Assembly: GCF_030769565.1 (NCBI RefSeq) | Contig: NZ_JAVCAP010000014.1 | Location: forward strand, 179,554-243,553 | Origin: Methylophilus aquaticus | Lineage (GTDB): Bacteria; Pseudomonadota; Gammaproteobacteria; Burkholderiales; Methylophilaceae | Reading direction: 5' to 3' | DNA: 64,000 nt | Part shown: one piece after another, positions 26,510-35,943 of the stretch | How the letters are laid out: each line of letters starts with the position of its first letter | Position numbering within the stretch: the first letter of the stretch is position 1 | Notes under the pieces: generated by a model | Seen by the model: the letters and a program-made list of their open reading frames with translations, nothing else | Told to the model about the DNA's origin: nothing | Databases searched by the model: none | Program-made: the position numbers and the translations under genes

Positions 26510-27271
26510 TTGGGTCTTTTTTCAAGTTCCACCAAGCAAGTGCCTGAGACGCATAACCTGCCACAACATGTGGCAGTGATTATGGATGGTAATGGGCGCT
26601 GGGCCAAAAAGAGATTTTTACCCCGTGTAGCCGGGCATCAGCGAGGCCTGGAGTCTGTGCGCCAACTCGTTAAGACTTGCGTGCGTCTTGAAATCAAATA
26701 CCTCACATTGTTTGCCTTTAGCAGTGAAAACTGGCGTCGACCACCTGATGAGGTCACTTTTTTGATGGGTTTGTTTCTGGAAGCTTTGGATCGCGAGGTA
26801 GCCAAGCTGCATGAAGCGAATGTGATCCTGAAGTTAATAGGGGATCGAAGTCAGTTCAATGCTGATTTACAGCAGAAAATGCTGGATGCTGAGCGTAAAA
26901 CTGAAGCCAACGCAGGGTTAACACTGACCATTGCAGTCAATTATGGTGGTCGTTGGGATGTAGTGCATGCTGTAAATCAATTGTTACTGAATAAACAGCC
27001 TATTGATGAGATTAGTGAGGCCGACTTGACACCTTACCTGTCAATGTCATACGCGCCGGAGCCTGATTTGTTTATTCGCACTGGCGGTGAAACTCGCATC
27101 AGTAATTTTCTGCTGTGGCAACTGGCCTATACCGAGCTTTATTTTACACCAGTATTGTGGCCTGACTTTGATGAGACAGCCTTTGAGCAAGCGTTGAAGT
27201 CTTATCGTCAGCGAGAGCGAAGATTTGGTCGTACCAGTGAACAGCTGGTTTCTGAGAACGGTTCCCTATAA
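26510..27271 (+). CDS. uppS: Undecaprenyl diphosphate synthase (TTG start)
   Basis: Cis-prenyltransferase that makes the C55 carrier lipid for peptidoglycan and O-antigen synthesis. The 253-residue product has the catalytic opening HVAVIMDGNGRWAKKR (Asp and phosphate-binding residues), the RxxG-containing VAGHQRGLESVR, LTLFAFSSENWRRP and the C-terminal PDLFIRTGGETRISNFLLWQLAYTELYFT. No ATG precedes the catalytic motif in frame, so the TTG at 26510 with GAGGA 11 bases upstream is the likely start. Placed between frr and cdsA as usual. Confidence 0.96.
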   Translation: MGLFSSSTKQVPETHNLPQHVAVIMDGNGRWAKKRFLPRVAGHQRGLESVRQLVKTCVRLEIKYLTLFAFSSENWRRPPDEVTFLMGLFLEALDREVAKLHEANVILKLIGDRSQFNADLQQKMLDAERKTEANAGLTLTIAVNYGGRWDVVHAVNQLLLNKQPIDEISEADLTPYLSMSYAPEPDLFIRTGGETRISNFLLWQLAYTELYFTPVLWPDFDETAFEQALKSYRQRERRFGRTSEQLVSENGSL

Positions 27272-27274
27272 GCC

Positions 27275-28102
27275 ATGTTAAAAATCAGAGTCATTACTGC
27301 TGTTGTATTATTGGGTGTATTCATCCCAGCGCTGTTCTTGTCACCTATGATGCTATGGGCGAGTTTGATGATGGCATTGGCCCTGGTCGGTATTCGTGAG
27401 TGGTCGGGTTTTTTGACATTAACCAATCGGCAGGAAAAGGGATACTTGCTATTCTCTGCACTCGCTGGGCTCTATTTATTATTTTTATTGTATCAATCAG
27501 GGTTTCACTGGTTCTTCTATCAGTCATTGCTAGTCTTATTGGTCGCGACGATATTCTGGTTGGTGGTGGTTCCTTTGGCACTGTTCTTTCATTACTTTCC
27601 TCGCCAGAAATGGTTGAATATGCTGGTTGGATTGGGCTTGATGCTATCGTTATGGATGGCATTGGTCACTACACAAGAGTTGAACCCAATGTTCTTGCTG
27701 GTGATTATTTCAACTATCTGGTTAGCAGACAGTGCTGCCTATTTCGCAGGAAAACAATTTGGAAAACATAAGCTGGCGCCAGCCATTAGCCCAGGAAAAA
27801 CATGGGAGGGTGTGGCTGGGGCATTGTTCGCTGTGGGTATTTACGCTTGCTTGTTAAAGCTAACTGGTGCAGTTTCTACATGGTGGGTATTGGGTTGTTT
27901 GTGGGTGATTACCATTGCAGGGATCTACGGTGATCTGTTTGAGTCCCTTTTTAAACGACGTGCCAACTTAAAGGATAGTGGCCAGTTCTTGCCTGGGCAT
28001 GGTGGATTGCTAGACAGAATTGATGGTGTCATTCCTGCATTACCAGTGGGCTTGTGTCTGGTTCTGTGGTTTCATTACATGCAACAATCTTATGCATTCT
28101 AA
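27275..28102 (+). CDS. cdsA: Phosphatidate cytidylyltransferase
   Basis: Membrane enzyme converting phosphatidate and CTP to CDP-diacylglycerol, the branch point for phospholipid head groups. The 275-residue product has about eight membrane helices and the CDP-diglyceride synthetase signature near the C-terminus, KDSGQFLPGHGGLLDRIDGVIPALP, with SPGKTWEG upstream as a second conserved segment. It starts three bases after the uppS stop and runs into dxr after nine bases. Confidence 0.96.
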   Translation: MLKIRVITAVVLLGVFIPALFLSPMMLWASLMMALALVGIREWSGFLTLTNRQEKGYLLFSALAGLYLLFLLYQSGFHWFFYQSLLVLLVATIFWLVVVPLALFFHYFPRQKWLNMLVGLGLMLSLWMALVTTQELNPMFLLVIISTIWLADSAAYFAGKQFGKHKLAPAISPGKTWEGVAGALFAVGIYACLLKLTGAVSTWWVLGCLWVITIAGIYGDLFESLFKRRANLKDSGQFLPGHGGLLDRIDGVIPALPVGLCLVLWFHYMQQSYAF

Positions 28103-28111
28103 GAGGCCGTT

Positions 28112-29320
28112 TTGCAATTAGTCACCATACTCGGCAGTACCGGAACAATTGGTCAGCAAACACTGGATGTGATGTCCAGGCATTCAGATCGTTACGCTGT
28201 GTTTGCCCTTGCCGCCTATAAGAATGTAGATGCATTATTTGCGCAATGTGTTGCCTTTAATCCTCGGTTTGCAGTGATGCAAGATATTGAGGCTGCTGAT
28301 CGTTTGCATCAACAATGTCAGGCTGCTGGCTTGTCCGTGGAGGTTCTGTCTGGCGTTGAGGGCTTAAGTGAGGTTTCTGCCCATCCTGACGTGCACATCG
28401 TCATGGCGGCTATTGTGGGGGCTGCTGGGTTGTTACCAGCACTGGCAGCGGCTGAAGCCGGAAAAAAGATTCTGCTGGCTAATAAAGAAACACTTGTGAT
28501 GGCAGGGCAGCTCTTTATGGATGCTGTCAAACAAGGGGGAGCCACGCTATTGCCCATTGATAGCGAACACAATGCCATTTTTCAAGTGATGCCAAGGAAA
28601 AGTTGTAATGCACTGACTGATGTTGGTGTTAACCAGGTGATTTTGACTGCATCAGGTGGACCATTCAGGTGCTATACACAGCACCAGCTCGAGACTGTTA
28701 CTCCAGCGTTAGCATTGAAGCATCCAAATTGGGTTATGGGTGCCAAAATCACCATTGATTCATCAACCTTGATGAATAAAGGGTTGGAAGTGATAGAGGC
28801 TCACTGGTTGTTTAATGCGCATCCATCACAGATCGATGTGGTTGTACATCCTCAGAGCGTCATACATTCAATGGTTTCGTATGTTGATGGCAGTATTCTT
28901 GCTCAGCTAGGTAACCCTGATATGCGAACACCAATTGCTTATGGGTTGGGATACCCGGAACGCATTGCTTCTGGTGTAAAGCCACTTAGCCTGATTGACG
29001 TAGCCAAGCTTGAGTTTGAAGCACCTGACACCTTGCGCTTTCCATGTTTACAACTGGCTTATGATGCGTTAAATGCTGGAGGTACTGCCTCAGCAGTGCT
29101 CAATGCCGCAAATGAGGTGGCGGTAGCCGCCTTTTTACGAGATGAAATCCGGTATCTTGATATTCCTGCATTGATTTCTGCAGCGCTTGAGCAATTACCA
29201 ATCCAACCAGTCTCCTCTGTTGAGCAGTTGCTAGCAGTGGATGCTGAGGCGAGAGCCGTTGTGTGCGAATTTCTCCAGCGCAAAACAATGACCAGCTCAT
29301 TTCGGAAGACAGCATCATGA
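28112..29320 (+). CDS. dxr: 1-deoxy-D-xylulose 5-phosphate reductoisomerase (TTG start)
   Basis: Second enzyme of the methylerythritol phosphate isoprenoid pathway: rearranges and reduces DXP to MEP with NADPH. The 402-residue product opens VTILGSTGTIGQQTLDV (NADPH-binding), then LANKETLVMAGQ, the metal and substrate region PIDSEHNAIFQ, TASGGPFR and MGAKITIDSSTLMNKGLEVIEAHWLF, all diagnostic. The TTG at 28112 preceded by AGAGG is the only start that keeps the Rossmann motif. It overlaps the rseP start by four bases. It supplies precursors for the uppS product upstream. Confidence 0.96.
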   Translation: MQLVTILGSTGTIGQQTLDVMSRHSDRYAVFALAAYKNVDALFAQCVAFNPRFAVMQDIEAADRLHQQCQAAGLSVEVLSGVEGLSEVSAHPDVHIVMAAIVGAAGLLPALAAAEAGKKILLANKETLVMAGQLFMDAVKQGGATLLPIDSEHNAIFQVMPRKSCNALTDVGVNQVILTASGGPFRCYTQHQLETVTPALALKHPNWVMGAKITIDSSTLMNKGLEVIEAHWLFNAHPSQIDVVVHPQSVIHSMVSYVDGSILAQLGNPDMRTPIAYGLGYPERIASGVKPLSLIDVAKLEFEAPDTLRFPCLQLAYDALNAGGTASAVLNAANEVAVAAFLRDEIRYLDIPALISAALEQLPIQPVSSVEQLLAVDAEARAVVCEFLQRKTMTSSFRKTAS

Positions 29321-30687
29321 TGACTGCGCTGGCTTTTATTGTCGCCATTGGTGTGCTGGTTACCATCCACGAATTTGGACATTATCTGGCCGCAAAAAGT
29401 TGTGGCGTCCATGTTGTGCGTTTCTCGATTGGTTTTGGTAAGGTACTCTATCGCTATCAACGCTCTACTAAAGACACTGAATGGGTGCTTTCTGTGTTGC
29501 CTTTGGGTGGGTATGTGAAAATGCTTGATGGCCGCGAAACATTACAGGAATCAATGTTTACAGCAGAAAATATTGATGGTTCCTACTCTTTTGATCGCAA
29601 ACCAGTTTGGGCCAAAATGTGGATTGTCTTTGCAGGGCCACTGGCCAACCTACTGTTAGCATTTGTGTGTTATTGGGGTCTACTTGCGCAGGGAGAAGTT
29701 GGAATGAAGCCTTATATCGGCACAGTTGCAACTGGGTCGATGGCGGAACAGGCTAAATTGCGCCAAGGCGATGTTATTGTTTCGCTGAATGGGGAAGTGG
29801 TACAAACTTGGCAAGAGGCACAGTGGCAATTATTACAAGGCTGGCTCGAACACCGCTCACTTACTGTAGTCACGCGTACACCGCAAGGTGAGTTGCATAA
29901 ACATCTGTTACCAATTTCGAATTTGTCGGGTGAGCCTGATGGCGATGTACTGGAAAAACTCGGATTGTCTATTTTGATGCCCATCATTCCACCTGTCGTA
30001 GGGGAAATTATTCCAGGCTCTGTGGCAGACAAGAATGGATTGCAGGCAGGGGATAAAATAACTCAAGTCAATGGAAAGCCTGTGCAGGATTGGCAGCAAT
30101 TTGTAAAATTGATTAGAGCCAGTCCCTCTAAACCTTTACGCGTACAGTACCAGCGAGATGGGTTTCTGTCCGAGCTGAAACTGTTGCCAGAAGCCGTGAT
30201 TGAGGGAGGTCAACGCTTTGGGCGCTTAGGGGCGGCAGTAGATATGCGTAGTGTGGACTTTTCCCCTTATAGAATTGTGCGTGAATACACCGTGACAGCT
30301 TCAGCTTTTCTGGCCATCAGCCGTGTACAAGACACGGTGGTTTTTACGCTCAAAATGATCGGTAAAATGTTGACTGGTCAAGTTTCATTGAAAGCAATCA
30401 GTGGCCCGGTGAGTATTGCAGATGTTGCCGGACAAACAGCTGATCTTGGTATCAAGCCTTATATCGGGTTTATCGCGTTGTTAAGTATCAGCATCGCAGT
30501 CATGAATCTGCTGCCAATTCCAGTATTAGATGGTGGCCATTTGTTGTATCATATGGCGGAATTGATTCGAGGAGAACCATTGCCTGACAAGGTGCTGGAA
30601 ATAGGTCAGCGCCTTGGCTTCGGTATTCTTGGGGCATTGATGTTCATTGCTTTTTTTAATGACATCAATCGCTACGTGGCAGGTTGA
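29317..30687 (+). CDS. rseP: RIP metalloprotease RseP
   Basis: Site-2-type zinc protease that cleaves anti-sigma factor RseA within the membrane to release sigma E. The 456-residue product has the zinc motif HEFGH at about residues 19-23 in the first helix, the membrane-embedded LGGYVKM, two periplasmic PDZ domains (about residues 120-210 and 220-300, including the GxxxGD-like segments AKLRQGDVIVSLNG and GLQAGDKITQVNG) and the C-terminal NLLPIPVLDGGHLLYH with the third zinc ligand. ATG 29317 overlaps the dxr stop; a longer frame from 29263 lies within dxr and is rejected. Next to bamA and ompH it fits an envelope stress role. Confidence 0.97.
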   Translation: MMTALAFIVAIGVLVTIHEFGHYLAAKSCGVHVVRFSIGFGKVLYRYQRSTKDTEWVLSVLPLGGYVKMLDGRETLQESMFTAENIDGSYSFDRKPVWAKMWIVFAGPLANLLLAFVCYWGLLAQGEVGMKPYIGTVATGSMAEQAKLRQGDVIVSLNGEVVQTWQEAQWQLLQGWLEHRSLTVVTRTPQGELHKHLLPISNLSGEPDGDVLEKLGLSILMPIIPPVVGEIIPGSVADKNGLQAGDKITQVNGKPVQDWQQFVKLIRASPSKPLRVQYQRDGFLSELKLLPEAVIEGGQRFGRLGAAVDMRSVDFSPYRIVREYTVTASAFLAISRVQDTVVFTLKMIGKMLTGQVSLKAISGPVSIADVAGQTADLGIKPYIGFIALLSISIAVMNLLPIPVLDGGHLLYHMAELIRGEPLPDKVLEIGQRLGFGILGALMFIAFFNDINRYVAG

Positions 30688-30698
30688 AAGTATATTTA

Positions 30699-33020
30699 AT
30701 GAAAAAAAAGACCAATTCTAAATTGTGGTTGTTTTTACTGGCTGGTGCTATGCACTTCAATGCCAATGCTACTGAGCCTTTTGTAATTTCGGATATTCGG
30801 GTAGAAGGTCTGCAAAGAACGGAAGCCGGTACCGTATTTAACTATTTGCCCATGCAGGTAGGCGATGTGATGAGTGATGAAAAAGCTGCGCAAGCCATCA
30901 AATCACTTTATTCAACTGGCTTTTTTAAAGATGTTCGCATTGAGGCTGAGGGGGATGTACTTGTTGTCACTGTGCAAGAAAGACCGTCAATATCACAAAT
31001 TGACTTTAGTGGAAACAAGTCATTTCCGACTGATAAGGTTAAAGAGGGTTTAAAGCAGATCGGCATTGCCGAAGGACAGATTTTTGATAAAGCACAGCTG
31101 GACAGAGCTGAACAGGAAATCAAGCGACAATATTTATCGCAAGGTAAATACAGTGCTGAAGTTAAGGCCATTGCCAGTCCGCTTGAGCGTAACCGTGTTG
31201 CTGTACGTTTTGAAATCGTGGAAGGTCCGGTTGCCAAAATCCGTGATATCAACATTGTGGGCAATCACTTATTTAGTACAGAAGATCTCAGGGCGAACTT
31301 TTTGCTGACAACGCCCAACTGGATGAGTTGGTGGAACAAGGATGACCAGTATTCCAAGCAAAAGCTCACTGCTGATCTTGAAGCTTTGCGCTCATTTTAT
31401 ATGAATCAAGGTTACCTCGAGTTCTCTATTGATTCAACACAAGTGTCTATTTCTCCTGACAAGCGCGACGTCTACATTACTATTAACCTGACCGAAGGTG
31501 AAAAATACAATATCAGTCAAACCAAATTGTCTGGTGAAATGCTCTTGCCTGAAGAAGACTTGAAAAAACTGATTAATATTCAGGATGGCGAAATTTTTAA
31601 TCGTCAGAAAGTCACTGATGCCAGCAAGGTTGTGACCGAGAAGCTTGGTGAAGAGGGTTATGCCTTCGCTAACGTGAATGCAGTTCCGGAAATCAACAAG
31701 CAGAATCACACAGTTGCGTTTACGTTCTTTATTGATCCTGGTAAAAAAGTGTATGTGCGTCGTATCAATGTTCAGGGAAACACTCGAACACGCGATGCAG
31801 TTGTCAGACGTGAGATGCGTCAACTCGAATCTGCATGGTATGCCGGTGATAAAATTAAACGTTCAAAAGAGCGTATTCAACGCTTGAATTTCTTTGATAA
31901 TGTTGAACTGGAAACACCATCATTACCTGGCCTCAATGATCAGGTTGACATGAATGTTACTGTGGCTGAAAAAGCAACTGGCAGCGTACAGTTCGGTGCA
32001 GGCTTGTCCAGTAGCGACGGCGTGGTCTTGGGCTTTAATGTAAACCAGCCAAACTTCCTTGGCACGGGTAATCGGGTTGCCTTGCAAGTTAACACTAGCA
32101 GTTACAATACGATCTATTCGCTATCCTATACTGATCCTTACTTTACGCCTGATGGGATCAGTCGCGGTTTTGATGTTTATAGACGAGATGTGGATACAAG
32201 CAGACGAAACTCGTCCACATTGAATGTAGGTACTTATAACAGTCAATCCTACGGTGTAGGCATGCGGTTTGGTATGCCAATGTCTGAAATGGATTTTATC
32301 AGTGCCGGTGTGACGCTTGATCTAACCGACGTTGAGTTGTCTGACAGCAGCCCGATTCAGTATCTAAGATTCTGTGAAAATAACTCTGGTTGTAGCAGTA
32401 ACTCCATTGTGACTAACCTGGGATGGACCTTCGACTCCCGCGACAATATTCTTTTCCCGCGCAGAGGCGTGTTGCAAAGACTGTCAGGCGATTTGTCATT
32501 GCCCGGACTGGATTTGCAATATTATAAAGTTAACTACCAGCATAGTTGGTATAAGGATATGGGCAAGGATTTCACCTTGATGCTGAATGGTGAACTTGGC
32601 TATGCAGATAGTTATGGTGGCAAGAACTACCCTTTCTTTAAAAACTTCTATGCTGGCGGTGTAAATAGTGTACGTGGTTTCCTGAACTCTTCACTGGGGC
32701 CGCGTGACATCAACCCCAGCACAGGTTCAGACTTTGCTGTCGGTGGCACCAAGCGTGTGGTAGGTAATGTGGAGTTGTTCATGCCAGTGCCATTCGTTAA
32801 CAAGTCTAATCAATTCAGACTGAGTGCGTTTGTGGATGCTGGTGGAGTATATGGTAAAGATGACCCTATCAACTCTGAGTATTTGCGGTTCTCCACAGGT
32901 GTTGGTGTGACTTGGGTGTCGCCATTCGGTCCTTTGAAGTTGGTATTGGCCAAACCACTCAATAGCAAGCCTAATGATGATACCCAAACATTGCAGTTTC
33001 AGTTTGGACAACAGTTTTAA
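30699..33020 (+). CDS. bamA: Outer membrane protein assembly factor BamA
   Basis: Essential outer-membrane insertase for beta-barrel proteins. The 773-residue product has a signal peptide (MKKKTNSKLWLFLLAGAMHF..., cleavage near ANA-TEP), five POTRA domains over about residues 25-425 (starting FVISDIRVEGLQRTEAGTVFNYLP), and a C-terminal Omp85 barrel with the substrate-gating VRGF-type motif AGGVNSVRGFLNSSLGPRD and a terminal phenylalanine (LQFQFGQQF). The ATG at 30699 gives the signal peptide; an upstream TTG at 30684 is rejected. It follows rseP by 11 bases and precedes ompH, the usual order. Confidence 0.97.
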   Translation: MKKKTNSKLWLFLLAGAMHFNANATEPFVISDIRVEGLQRTEAGTVFNYLPMQVGDVMSDEKAAQAIKSLYSTGFFKDVRIEAEGDVLVVTVQERPSISQIDFSGNKSFPTDKVKEGLKQIGIAEGQIFDKAQLDRAEQEIKRQYLSQGKYSAEVKAIASPLERNRVAVRFEIVEGPVAKIRDINIVGNHLFSTEDLRANFLLTTPNWMSWWNKDDQYSKQKLTADLEALRSFYMNQGYLEFSIDSTQVSISPDKRDVYITINLTEGEKYNISQTKLSGEMLLPEEDLKKLINIQDGEIFNRQKVTDASKVVTEKLGEEGYAFANVNAVPEINKQNHTVAFTFFIDPGKKVYVRRINVQGNTRTRDAVVRREMRQLESAWYAGDKIKRSKERIQRLNFFDNVELETPSLPGLNDQVDMNVTVAEKATGSVQFGAGLSSSDGVVLGFNVNQPNFLGTGNRVALQVNTSSYNTIYSLSYTDPYFTPDGISRGFDVYRRDVDTSRRNSSTLNVGTYNSQSYGVGMRFGMPMSEMDFISAGVTLDLTDVELSDSSPIQYLRFCENNSGCSSNSIVTNLGWTFDSRDNILFPRRGVLQRLSGDLSLPGLDLQYYKVNYQHSWYKDMGKDFTLMLNGELGYADSYGGKNYPFFKNFYAGGVNSVRGFLNSSLGPRDINPSTGSDFAVGGTKRVVGNVELFMPVPFVNKSNQFRLSAFVDAGGVYGKDDPINSEYLRFSTGVGVTWVSPFGPLKLVLAKPLNSKPNDDTQTLQFQFGQQF

Positions 33021-33065
33021 TGCACCAATCAATGCTAAGTCATGCGTAAAAAAGGGGCTAGCCTG

Positions 33066-33563
33066 ATGAAAAAATTTCTGATTTTGCTGGTTGCCATAGT
33101 TGTAAGTAACCAGAGTATTTGCGCAGCAGAGTATAAGGTTGGGTACGTACAGGTTGACAAGTTGTTACAAGAAGCGCCACAAACTGCCGAAACAGGTAAA
33201 AAACTTGAAAAAGAATTCAGCCCGCGATCGTTGGATTTGGACAAGTTACAGAAGCAAATGCGTGATCTGGAAGGTGCGTTGGAGCGTGATCGCACAACCA
33301 TGTCAGAAGCAGATCGACGGATGAAAGAACGTGATTTAACCAATATGCGCCTCGAGTTTCAGCGTAAGCAACGAGAGCTGCGTGAAGATATTAATCTACG
33401 CAAAAACGAAGAGCTGGCAGTATTGCAGGAGCGTATTAACAAGGCAGTACAAACCGTGTCTGAGAATGAAGGTTATGATTTGGTTGTGTATAGCGGAGTT
33501 GCCTATGCCAGCAAGAAAATAGATATTACTGATAAAGTCCTTAAACTACTTGGCAAAAAATAG
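33066..33563 (+). CDS. Periplasmic chaperone OmpH/Skp
   Basis: A 165-residue periplasmic chaperone of the Skp/OmpH family that holds unfolded outer-membrane proteins on the way to BamA. It has a signal peptide ending near SICA-AEY, then the N-terminal VGYVQVDKLLQEAPQTAE and a long coiled-coil region rich in K, E and R (DLDKLQKQMRDLEGALERDR, RLEFQRKQRELREDINLRKNE), ending GVAYASKKIDITDKVLKLL. The ATG at 33066 is chosen because the signal peptide starts there; a start at 33042 would prepend a charged octapeptide. It sits in the standard place after bamA. Confidence 0.93.
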   Translation: MKKFLILLVAIVVSNQSICAAEYKVGYVQVDKLLQEAPQTAETGKKLEKEFSPRSLDLDKLQKQMRDLEGALERDRTTMSEADRRMKERDLTNMRLEFQRKQRELREDINLRKNEELAVLQERINKAVQTVSENEGYDLVVYSGVAYASKKIDITDKVLKLLGKK

Positions 33564-33605
33564 TCAGGTTGTTTCATACACGCAATTGAGCAATCATAAA
33601 TCCCT

Positions 33606-34649
33606 ATGACGCAACGTTATACACTGCATCAGATTGTTGCGACTTTAGGTGGGCAAGTCGATGGCGATCCAAACGTCGAGCTTACACGCATGGCCTCACT
33701 TGCACATGCCGATGCGTATGCGATCGCTTTTTTTAATGATACAAAATACACTCAGACATTACTGAGTACACAAGCTTCTGCGATTGTATTGCGTGCCGAG
33801 CATCGGCATTTGACAAAACTACCGTGTATTGTGGCTGATAACCCTTATGCCTATTTTGCCAGATTGTCAGCATTGTTTAATCCACCCAAGCAATACCTTA
33901 ACGAGATTCATGCAAGTGCAGTTTTAGGCCAAGGTGTACAATTATCTGGTGAGTTAACTATTGCGGCACAGGCCACTATTGGTGATGGTGTAGTGTTGGG
34001 GGAGGGTGTCAGAGTCGGTGCCGGATGTATCATCGAAGATGGTGTTCATATCGGTATGCATACCATTCTGGAGCCTCGTGTGGTCATCAAACATGGCGCT
34101 GTTATTGGTGATCACTGCCATATTTTTTCTGGCGCTGTGATTGGTAATGATGGGTTTGGCTACGCCGAAGAGCAGGGTCAATGGGTTAAAATACCGCAAA
34201 TTGGGCGCGTTGTGATTGGCAATCATGTCGATATAGGTGCCAATACAACGATAGATCGCGGCGCATTGGATGATACTGTCATAGAGGACGGTGTTAAGTT
34301 GGACAATTTGATACAGGTTGCCCATAATGTTCGCATAGGGGCACATACGGTCATCGCAGGTTGTGTGGGTATCGCCGGTAGCGCAGTCATCGGGGCTCAT
34401 TGTAAAATTGGCGGTGCTGCCATGATTTTAGGTCATCTGCATATTGCGAATGGCGTGACTATTTCACCAGGCTCCATGATTATGCGTTCCATCCATCAGC
34501 CGGGAACCTATACTGCACTGATGCCATTTCAGAAACATGAGGATTGGTTGAAGACTGCGGCGAGTATTCGTCATCTGGAACAATACCATCTCAAGCTCAA
34601 ACAGCTTGAGCAAGCAATAAGTAATATACAAAAACATTCGGAAGATTGA
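33606..34649 (+). CDS. lpxD: UDP-3-O-acylglucosamine N-acyltransferase
   Basis: Third lipid A enzyme: adds the second acyl chain to the glucosamine nitrogen using acyl-ACP. The 347-residue trimeric left-handed beta-helix protein has an N-terminal uridine-binding domain (about residues 1-100), then hexapeptide repeats ([IV]GxxxxI) from about residue 105 with [26 protein letters not shown], and the catalytic histidine region [35 protein letters not shown]. It is the first of the lipid A genes and lies 42 bases after ompH. Confidence 0.96.
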   Translation: MTQRYTLHQIVATLGGQVDGDPNVELTRMASLAHADAYAIAFFNDTKYTQTLLSTQASAIVLRAEHRHLTKLPCIVADNPYAYFARLSALFNPPKQYLNEIHASAVLGQGVQLSGELTIAAQATIGDGVVLGEGVRVGAGCIIEDGVHIGMHTILEPRVVIKHGAVIGDHCHIFSGAVIGNDGFGYAEEQGQWVKIPQIGRVVIGNHVDIGANTTIDRGALDDTVIEDGVKLDNLIQVAHNVRIGAHTVIAGCVGIAGSAVIGAHCKIGGAAMILGHLHIANGVTISPGSMIMRSIHQPGTYTALMPFQKHEDWLKTAASIRHLEQYHLKLKQLEQAISNIQKHSED

Positions 34650-34657
34650 GAGAGAAT

Positions 34658-35122
34658 ATGGCTGAGAATGCAATGAATAGCATGGATATTCATGATATTT
34701 TGGAACACCTGCCGCATCGCTACCCATTTGTGTTGGTAGACCGCGTGCTGTCTATGGAACTGGGTAAAGAAATTGTAGCCGTTAAAAATGTCTCGGTAAA
34801 TGAGCCGTATTTCCCCGGGCACTTTCCATACCACCCTGTGATGCCTGGTGTGTTGATTGTCGAAGCAATGGCTCAGGCAGCAGCATTACTTTCTTTCAAA
34901 ACCATGGGCACCAAGCCCACTAATGACTCTGTGTATTACTTTGCAGGGATTGATAGTGCACGCTTTAAGAAGCCAGTCTCTCCTGGCGATCAGATTATTT
35001 TGAATGTAAAGATTGATCGTATTCTGAAAGGTATCTGGAAATATAGCGGTGTTGCCAAAGTTGGGGACGAAGTCGTCGCCGAGGCAAATATGATGTGCAT
35101 TCTAAAAGCCATTGAAAAATAA
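34658..35122 (+). CDS. fabZ: 3-hydroxyacyl-ACP dehydratase FabZ
   Basis: Dehydrates 3-hydroxyacyl-ACP in fatty acid synthesis; its substrate 3-hydroxymyristoyl-ACP is also the acyl donor for lipid A. The 154-residue hot-dog fold product has the catalytic [12 protein letters not shown] (His near residue 21), [35 protein letters not shown] (Glu and glycine-rich motif) and the usual C-terminus. The ATG at 34658 has GAGAGA before it; a TTG at 34646 overlapping lpxD is rejected. Between lpxD and lpxA as in most proteobacteria. Confidence 0.97.
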   Translation: MAENAMNSMDIHDILEHLPHRYPFVLVDRVLSMELGKEIVAVKNVSVNEPYFPGHFPYHPVMPGVLIVEAMAQAAALLSFKTMGTKPTNDSVYYFAGIDSARFKKPVSPGDQIILNVKIDRILKGIWKYSGVAKVGDEVVAEANMMCILKAIEK

Positions 35123-35151
35123 ACACAGCTACCGTTATAGATGTACCACAC

Positions 35152-35931
35152 ATGCAAAATCTGATTCATCCAACTGCTATTATTGACCCCAAAGCCGAGC
35201 TGGACAGTTCGGTTGAAGTCGGGCCTTTTACCACCATTGGCGCTGGTGTATGTGTTGACGCCGGGACCAAAATTGCTGGACATGTCATGATTGAAGGGCC
35301 TACTGTCATTGGTAAACACAACGAGATTTTTCAATTCTCATCGTTGGGCGCCAAACCGCAGGATAAAAAATTCAAAGATGAACCGACCTTGCTGGAAATC
35401 GGGGATCACAATACGATACGTGAATTCTGTACCTTTAACCGCGGGACTGTACAGGATAAAGGCACCACTAAAATTGGCAGCCATAACTGGATTATGGCCT
35501 ATGTACATATTGCACACGACTGCATTGTTGGCAATCATACTATTATGGCCAATAATTCATCACTGGCTGGACATGTCACTATTTATGATCATGCAATTTT
35601 AGGCGGTTTCACACTGGTGCACCAGTTCTGCCAGATTGGTGAACACATCATCACCGCTGTGGGTTCTGTGGTATTTAAAGATATTCCTCCTTATGTCACT
35701 GCGGCTGGCTATGATGCACAGCCTCATGGCATTAATGCTGAAGGCCTCAAGCGCCGGGGATTCAGTGCCGAGGCGATTCAGCAAATCAAGCGTGCTTACA
35801 AAGTGTTATATCGTCAGGGATTGTCTTTTGAAGAGGCGAAGCTGGCGCTGGCTGAAATGGAAAAATCCTGTCCAGAGATTGGCCTGATGACTCGTTTTCT
35901 CGCGCAAACTACGCGCGGTATTGTGCGTTAA
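35152..35931 (+). CDS. lpxA: UDP-N-acetylglucosamine acyltransferase
   Basis: First committed step of lipid A synthesis: transfers 3-hydroxyacyl from ACP to UDP-GlcNAc. The 259-residue left-handed beta-helix protein shows LIHPTAIIDPKAELDSSVEVGPFTTIGAGVCV, the catalytic histidine segment HNWIMAYVHIAHDCIVGNHTIMANNSSLAGH, and the C-terminal helical domain AEGLKRRGFSAEAIQQIKRAYKVLYRQGLS. Length matches the family (262 in E. coli). Confidence 0.97.
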   Translation: MQNLIHPTAIIDPKAELDSSVEVGPFTTIGAGVCVDAGTKIAGHVMIEGPTVIGKHNEIFQFSSLGAKPQDKKFKDEPTLLEIGDHNTIREFCTFNRGTVQDKGTTKIGSHNWIMAYVHIAHDCIVGNHTIMANNSSLAGHVTIYDHAILGGFTLVHQFCQIGEHIITAVGSVVFKDIPPYVTAAGYDAQPHGINAEGLKRRGFSAEAIQQIKRAYKVLYRQGLSFEEAKLALAEMEKSCPEIGLMTRFLAQTTRGIVR

Positions 35932-35943
35932 TACAAAAATAAT